Shown here: piece after piece, positions 61,877 to 64,000 of the stretch
How positions within the stretch are numbered: the first letter of the stretch is position 1
How the letters are laid out: every line of letters starts with the position of its first letter
Assembly: GCF_003667505.1 (NCBI RefSeq)
Contig: NZ_RCVJ01000168.1
Coordinates: 1-64,000, forward strand
Length of the DNA: 64,000 bases
Direction: 5' to 3'
Source of the DNA: Micromonospora sp. BL4
GTDB taxonomy: Bacteria; Actinomycetota; Actinomycetes; Mycobacteriales; Micromonosporaceae
Position numbers and translations under genes: made by a program
Notes under the pieces: model-generated
What the model saw: only the letters and a program-made list of their open reading frames with translations
What the model was told of the DNA's origin: nothing
Database searches by the model: none

Positions 61877-62878
61877 TCAGAGGGCCGTCATGTCCCCGGT
61901 GTCGTGGAGCTCGACGCGGTCGGCCTCGGGCTCCCACAGATCCGGTTGGGCCGGCTCCCGCACGCCGATGCGCAGCGCCTCCAGCTGGGCGGCGAAGGCC
62001 AGCCCACCGAAGAGCGCCATGCCGGTGAGGTTGGCCCAGAGCAGCAACGCCATCATCCCGGTCAGCGCGCCGTAGGTCTGCCCGAAGCCGTCGCTGAACC
62101 GCACGTACGCGGCGAGCAGCAGGCTGGCCAGCCACCACAGCGCGGTCGCGATGCCGGCGCCGAAGAGCAGCCAGGACAGGCCGGGTTGCCTGCGGCGCGG
62201 CGCGTGCCGGAACAGCACCGCCACGGCGAGCACGGTCAACGCGAGGCTCAGCGGGAAGCGGACCACGGTCCAGATGTTCCCGGCGACGTCGCCCCACTCG
62301 TAGTGCTCGCGCACCGAGTCGCCCACCGCGCCGCCGCCGACCAGGATCAGGAAGCCGGCGAGCGCGGGCAGGCCGGCGGTGACCGCCAGCACGGCGGCAC
62401 GGACGTACTTCCACAGCGCCGGGCGGTCCCGCTCCACGCCGTAGATCCGGTTGGCGCCCCGTTCGATCTGGGCCATCGTGGTGGTCAGCGCGACCAACCC
62501 GGTGAGCAGACCGAGGGTGAGCGCCAACTCACCGGCGTCCTCGACGCGTTCGCCCTCGCCGAGCAGCTCGGCCACCATCTGCTCGCTCTGGCCGGGGGTC
62601 AGCGCCAGCACGGTGTCGGCGACCACCCGGCCACCCTCCTCGACGCCCAGCTCGCTGATCAGGCCGGTGAGGGCGATCAGGAACGGCACCACGGCCAGGC
62701 ACAGTTGCAGCGCGAAGGCCCGGGAGTGGCTGAACCCGTCGCCGTAGCGGAACCGGATGAAGGCGTCCCGCAGCAGGTGCCAGCCGCCCTGGCGGCGCAG
62801 GGTGTGCCAGGCGTCGTCGGCGGACAGCTCGTCGTCGGCCATCAGCCGGGTCTCCGGCACGATCCGGGTGCTACTCAC
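61877..62878 (-). CDS. YihY/BrkB-family membrane protein
   Basis: A 333-residue polytopic membrane protein of the YihY/BrkB family, seen in DAFIRFRYGDGFSHSRAFALQ, then GLVALTTTMAQIERGANRIYGVERDRP and the GLTGMM-like TYGALTGMMALLLWANLTG segment. Six membrane spans are visible. The family is not a ribonuclease, despite old labels; transport or envelope roles are proposed. The GTG start overlaps the preceding kinase gene by eight bases. Confidence 0.92.
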   Translation of the reverse strand: MSSTRIVPETRLMADDELSADDAWHTLRRQGGWHLLRDAFIRFRYGDGFSHSRAFALQLCLAVVPFLIALTGLISELGVEEGGRVVADTVLALTPGQSEQMVAELLGEGERVEDAGELALTLGLLTGLVALTTTMAQIERGANRIYGVERDRPALWKYVRAAVLAVTAGLPALAGFLILVGGGAVGDSVREHYEWGDVAGNIWTVVRFPLSLALTVLAVAVLFRHAPRRRQPGLSWLLFGAGIATALWWLASLLLAAYVRFSDGFGQTYGALTGMMALLLWANLTGMALFGGLAFAAQLEALRIGVREPAQPDLWEPEADRVELHDTGDMTAL

Positions 62879-63941
62879 GGCGCGCTTCCTCGATCAGCTG
62901 CTCGCCTCGCTCCCCGGCGCTCTGCGCGTCGACGGCCAGGTCGGGGGCTTCCTCGGGCTGTGGCACGCAGAGCCAGAGCGCCTGGGGCCGGACCTCGGCC
63001 CGCAGCTGCCGGCTGGGAGCGATGAGGTCGCCGTCCAGCTCCCGGGGCTGGGCCCGGTTGCTGGTGACCACGACGCGACGGCCCCGGAACACCTCCATCT
63101 GCGGCACCCGGCCGTTGCGCCGGATCACCGCCCAGCCGAGCGCGAGCCAGTGCCGCAGGTTTCGCGGGGTGAGCACGGCGACGTCGAGCCAGCCGTCGTC
63201 CGGCTCGGCCTCGGTGAGCAGCCGTACGCCGCCTTGGAGCCGGCCGACGTTGGCGATCAGCACCGAGCGGGCCCGACGGCGCACCGGCGGCCGGTCGTCG
63301 ATGCGGATCTGCACCCGCATCGGCCGGTCCCGCAGGTGTCGTGCGGCGCCCATCACGTACGCCGGCCAGCCGATGCGGGCCTTGGTGGTCTCGGAGGTGG
63401 CGGCGAGCATCTGGGCGTCGAAGCCCATGCCGGCCATCACGGTGAAGTACCGGTCCTCGACGGCGCCGACATCGAGCAGCCGCCGGCCGCGATCGATGGC
63501 GACCTGGAGCCCGGCGGCCATGTCGGTGGAGAGACCCAGGTTGGCGGCGAGCAGGTTGCCCGTGCCCTGGGGCAGCACGGCCAACGCCACGTCCGTGCCG
63601 ACCAGCCCACTGACGCAGGACATCACGGTGCCGTCGCCGCCGCAGGCGAAGACCAGGTCGACGCCGGCCTTGACGGCCTGCTCGGTCTGGCCCCGGCCGG
63701 GGTCGTCGACGGTGGTCTCGTACCACTGCGGCTCGGGCCAGCCGGCGGCGGTCAGGGCGTCGTTCACGGTGCGGCGCAGGTCGTCGAGATCGGCGACCTT
63801 CACCGGGTTGACCACCACGGCGGAGCGCAGCCCGCCGTCGCCGCCCGAGGGTCGCCTGTCCTGTCCAGGATCCACGGCGCCAGTGTGCAGCACCGGGGCG
63901 GCTTCAGCGAGCCCGCGAGCGGCCGGCGTCGGAAGTGCCAC
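62871..63941 (-). CDS. Diacylglycerol kinase-family lipid kinase
   Basis: A 356-residue lipid kinase with the DAGK catalytic domain: AVVVNPVKVADLDDLRR, VFACGGDGTVMSC (nucleotide loop), VLPQGTGNLLAANLGL, then a YegS/DgkB-like C-terminal half with DDGWLDVAVLTP. Such enzymes phosphorylate diacylglycerol or related lipids using ATP. The N-terminal about 40 residues are unlike the family, so the true start may be inside, for example GTG near 63890. It is the first gene of the operon with the BrkB-like, PAP2 and EEP genes. Confidence 0.9.
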   Translation of the reverse strand: MALPTPAARGLAEAAPVLHTGAVDPGQDRRPSGGDGGLRSAVVVNPVKVADLDDLRRTVNDALTAAGWPEPQWYETTVDDPGRGQTEQAVKAGVDLVFACGGDGTVMSCVSGLVGTDVALAVLPQGTGNLLAANLGLSTDMAAGLQVAIDRGRRLLDVGAVEDRYFTVMAGMGFDAQMLAATSETTKARIGWPAYVMGAARHLRDRPMRVQIRIDDRPPVRRRARSVLIANVGRLQGGVRLLTEAEPDDGWLDVAVLTPRNLRHWLALGWAVIRRNGRVPQMEVFRGRRVVVTSNRAQPRELDGDLIAPSRQLRAEVRPQALWLCVPQPEEAPDLAVDAQSAGERGEQLIEEARRE

Positions 63942-64000
63942 AGACAGGTTTCAACGCGCCCGCCGCCGTTCCGCCCGCCGCTGTCAGGCTGTGGCCCGCA

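Overview
The window is very GC-rich DNA from a sporulating, mycelial actinobacterium. SsgB, a Spo0M-type arrestin-fold protein, an F420-dependent LLM oxidoreductase, frequent GTG starts and heavy use of G or C at third codon positions all point to Micromonosporaceae, with Micromonospora or a close relative most likely. It looks like ordinary chromosome: 62 protein-coding genes (one interrupted by a stop codon), one tRNA-Val(CAC), and no integrase, transposase, CRISPR array or prophage gene that I can see.

Layout. 1-4.4 kb holds the 3' end of a type I glutamine synthetase, a TetR regulator, a DksA/TraR-type zinc-finger protein behind a U-tract terminator, and a small operon with an MreB-like actin-fold ATPase and a free-standing KhtT-type N-domain. 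4.4-9.7 kb holds an alpha/beta hydrolase, a rifamycin phosphotransferase (rph) behind a tandem rifamycin-associated element, an AlkD-like repair protein, an NTF2-like protein and a DUF2231 membrane protein. 10-18 kb holds a GT-C mannosyltransferase-like protein, a Tat-exported PhoX-family protein, a DUF4386 membrane protein under two 17-bp operators, a CDP-alcohol phosphatidyltransferase/DedA pair divergent from a NarL-type two-component system, and an ArsR-like regulator. 18-31.5 kb is a run of small regulators and enzymes (secreted protein, LPXTG surface protein, GyrI-like/LysR pair, VOC, two GNATs, alcohol dehydrogenase, tRNA-Val, PGPGW membrane protein, SsgB, SDR/AraC pair, Rrf2, DUF4236) ending in a divergent VOC/MarR pair sharing one operator.

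32-44.6 kb holds a TPR-transmembrane envelope protein, an OmpR-type two-component system divergent from a LolA/RseB-like lipoprotein-carrier-fold protein, a GDSL esterase, a HelD-type RNA polymerase helicase, a secreted double glycerophosphodiesterase, a small membrane protein and Spo0M. 44.6-53.4 kb is a galactoside-use locus. A GH42 beta-galactosidase and a DeoR regulator run leftward; an ABC importer (binding protein, two permeases) and a GH36 alpha-galactosidase run rightward. The binding-protein gene carries an in-frame amber codon where tryptophan is expected. 53.4-64 kb holds an ECF42 sigma factor with its DGPF/YCII partner, an SMR efflux protein, a secreted GH5 beta-mannanase with a CBM2, an LLM oxidoreductase/hydrolase/micropeptide operon, and a leftward membrane-lipid operon (DAG kinase-like, BrkB-like, double-PAP2, endonuclease/exonuclease/phosphatase).

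The most notable observations are the amber codon in the sugar-binding protein, the tandem rifamycin-associated element before rph, an operator-packed promoter whose regulator is not nearby, an intrinsic terminator in the leader of the DksA-like gene, a 62-nt nested palindrome that may be a dispersed repeat, and several perfect operator-like palindromes. I did not find a clearly novel multi-gene defence or biosynthetic system.
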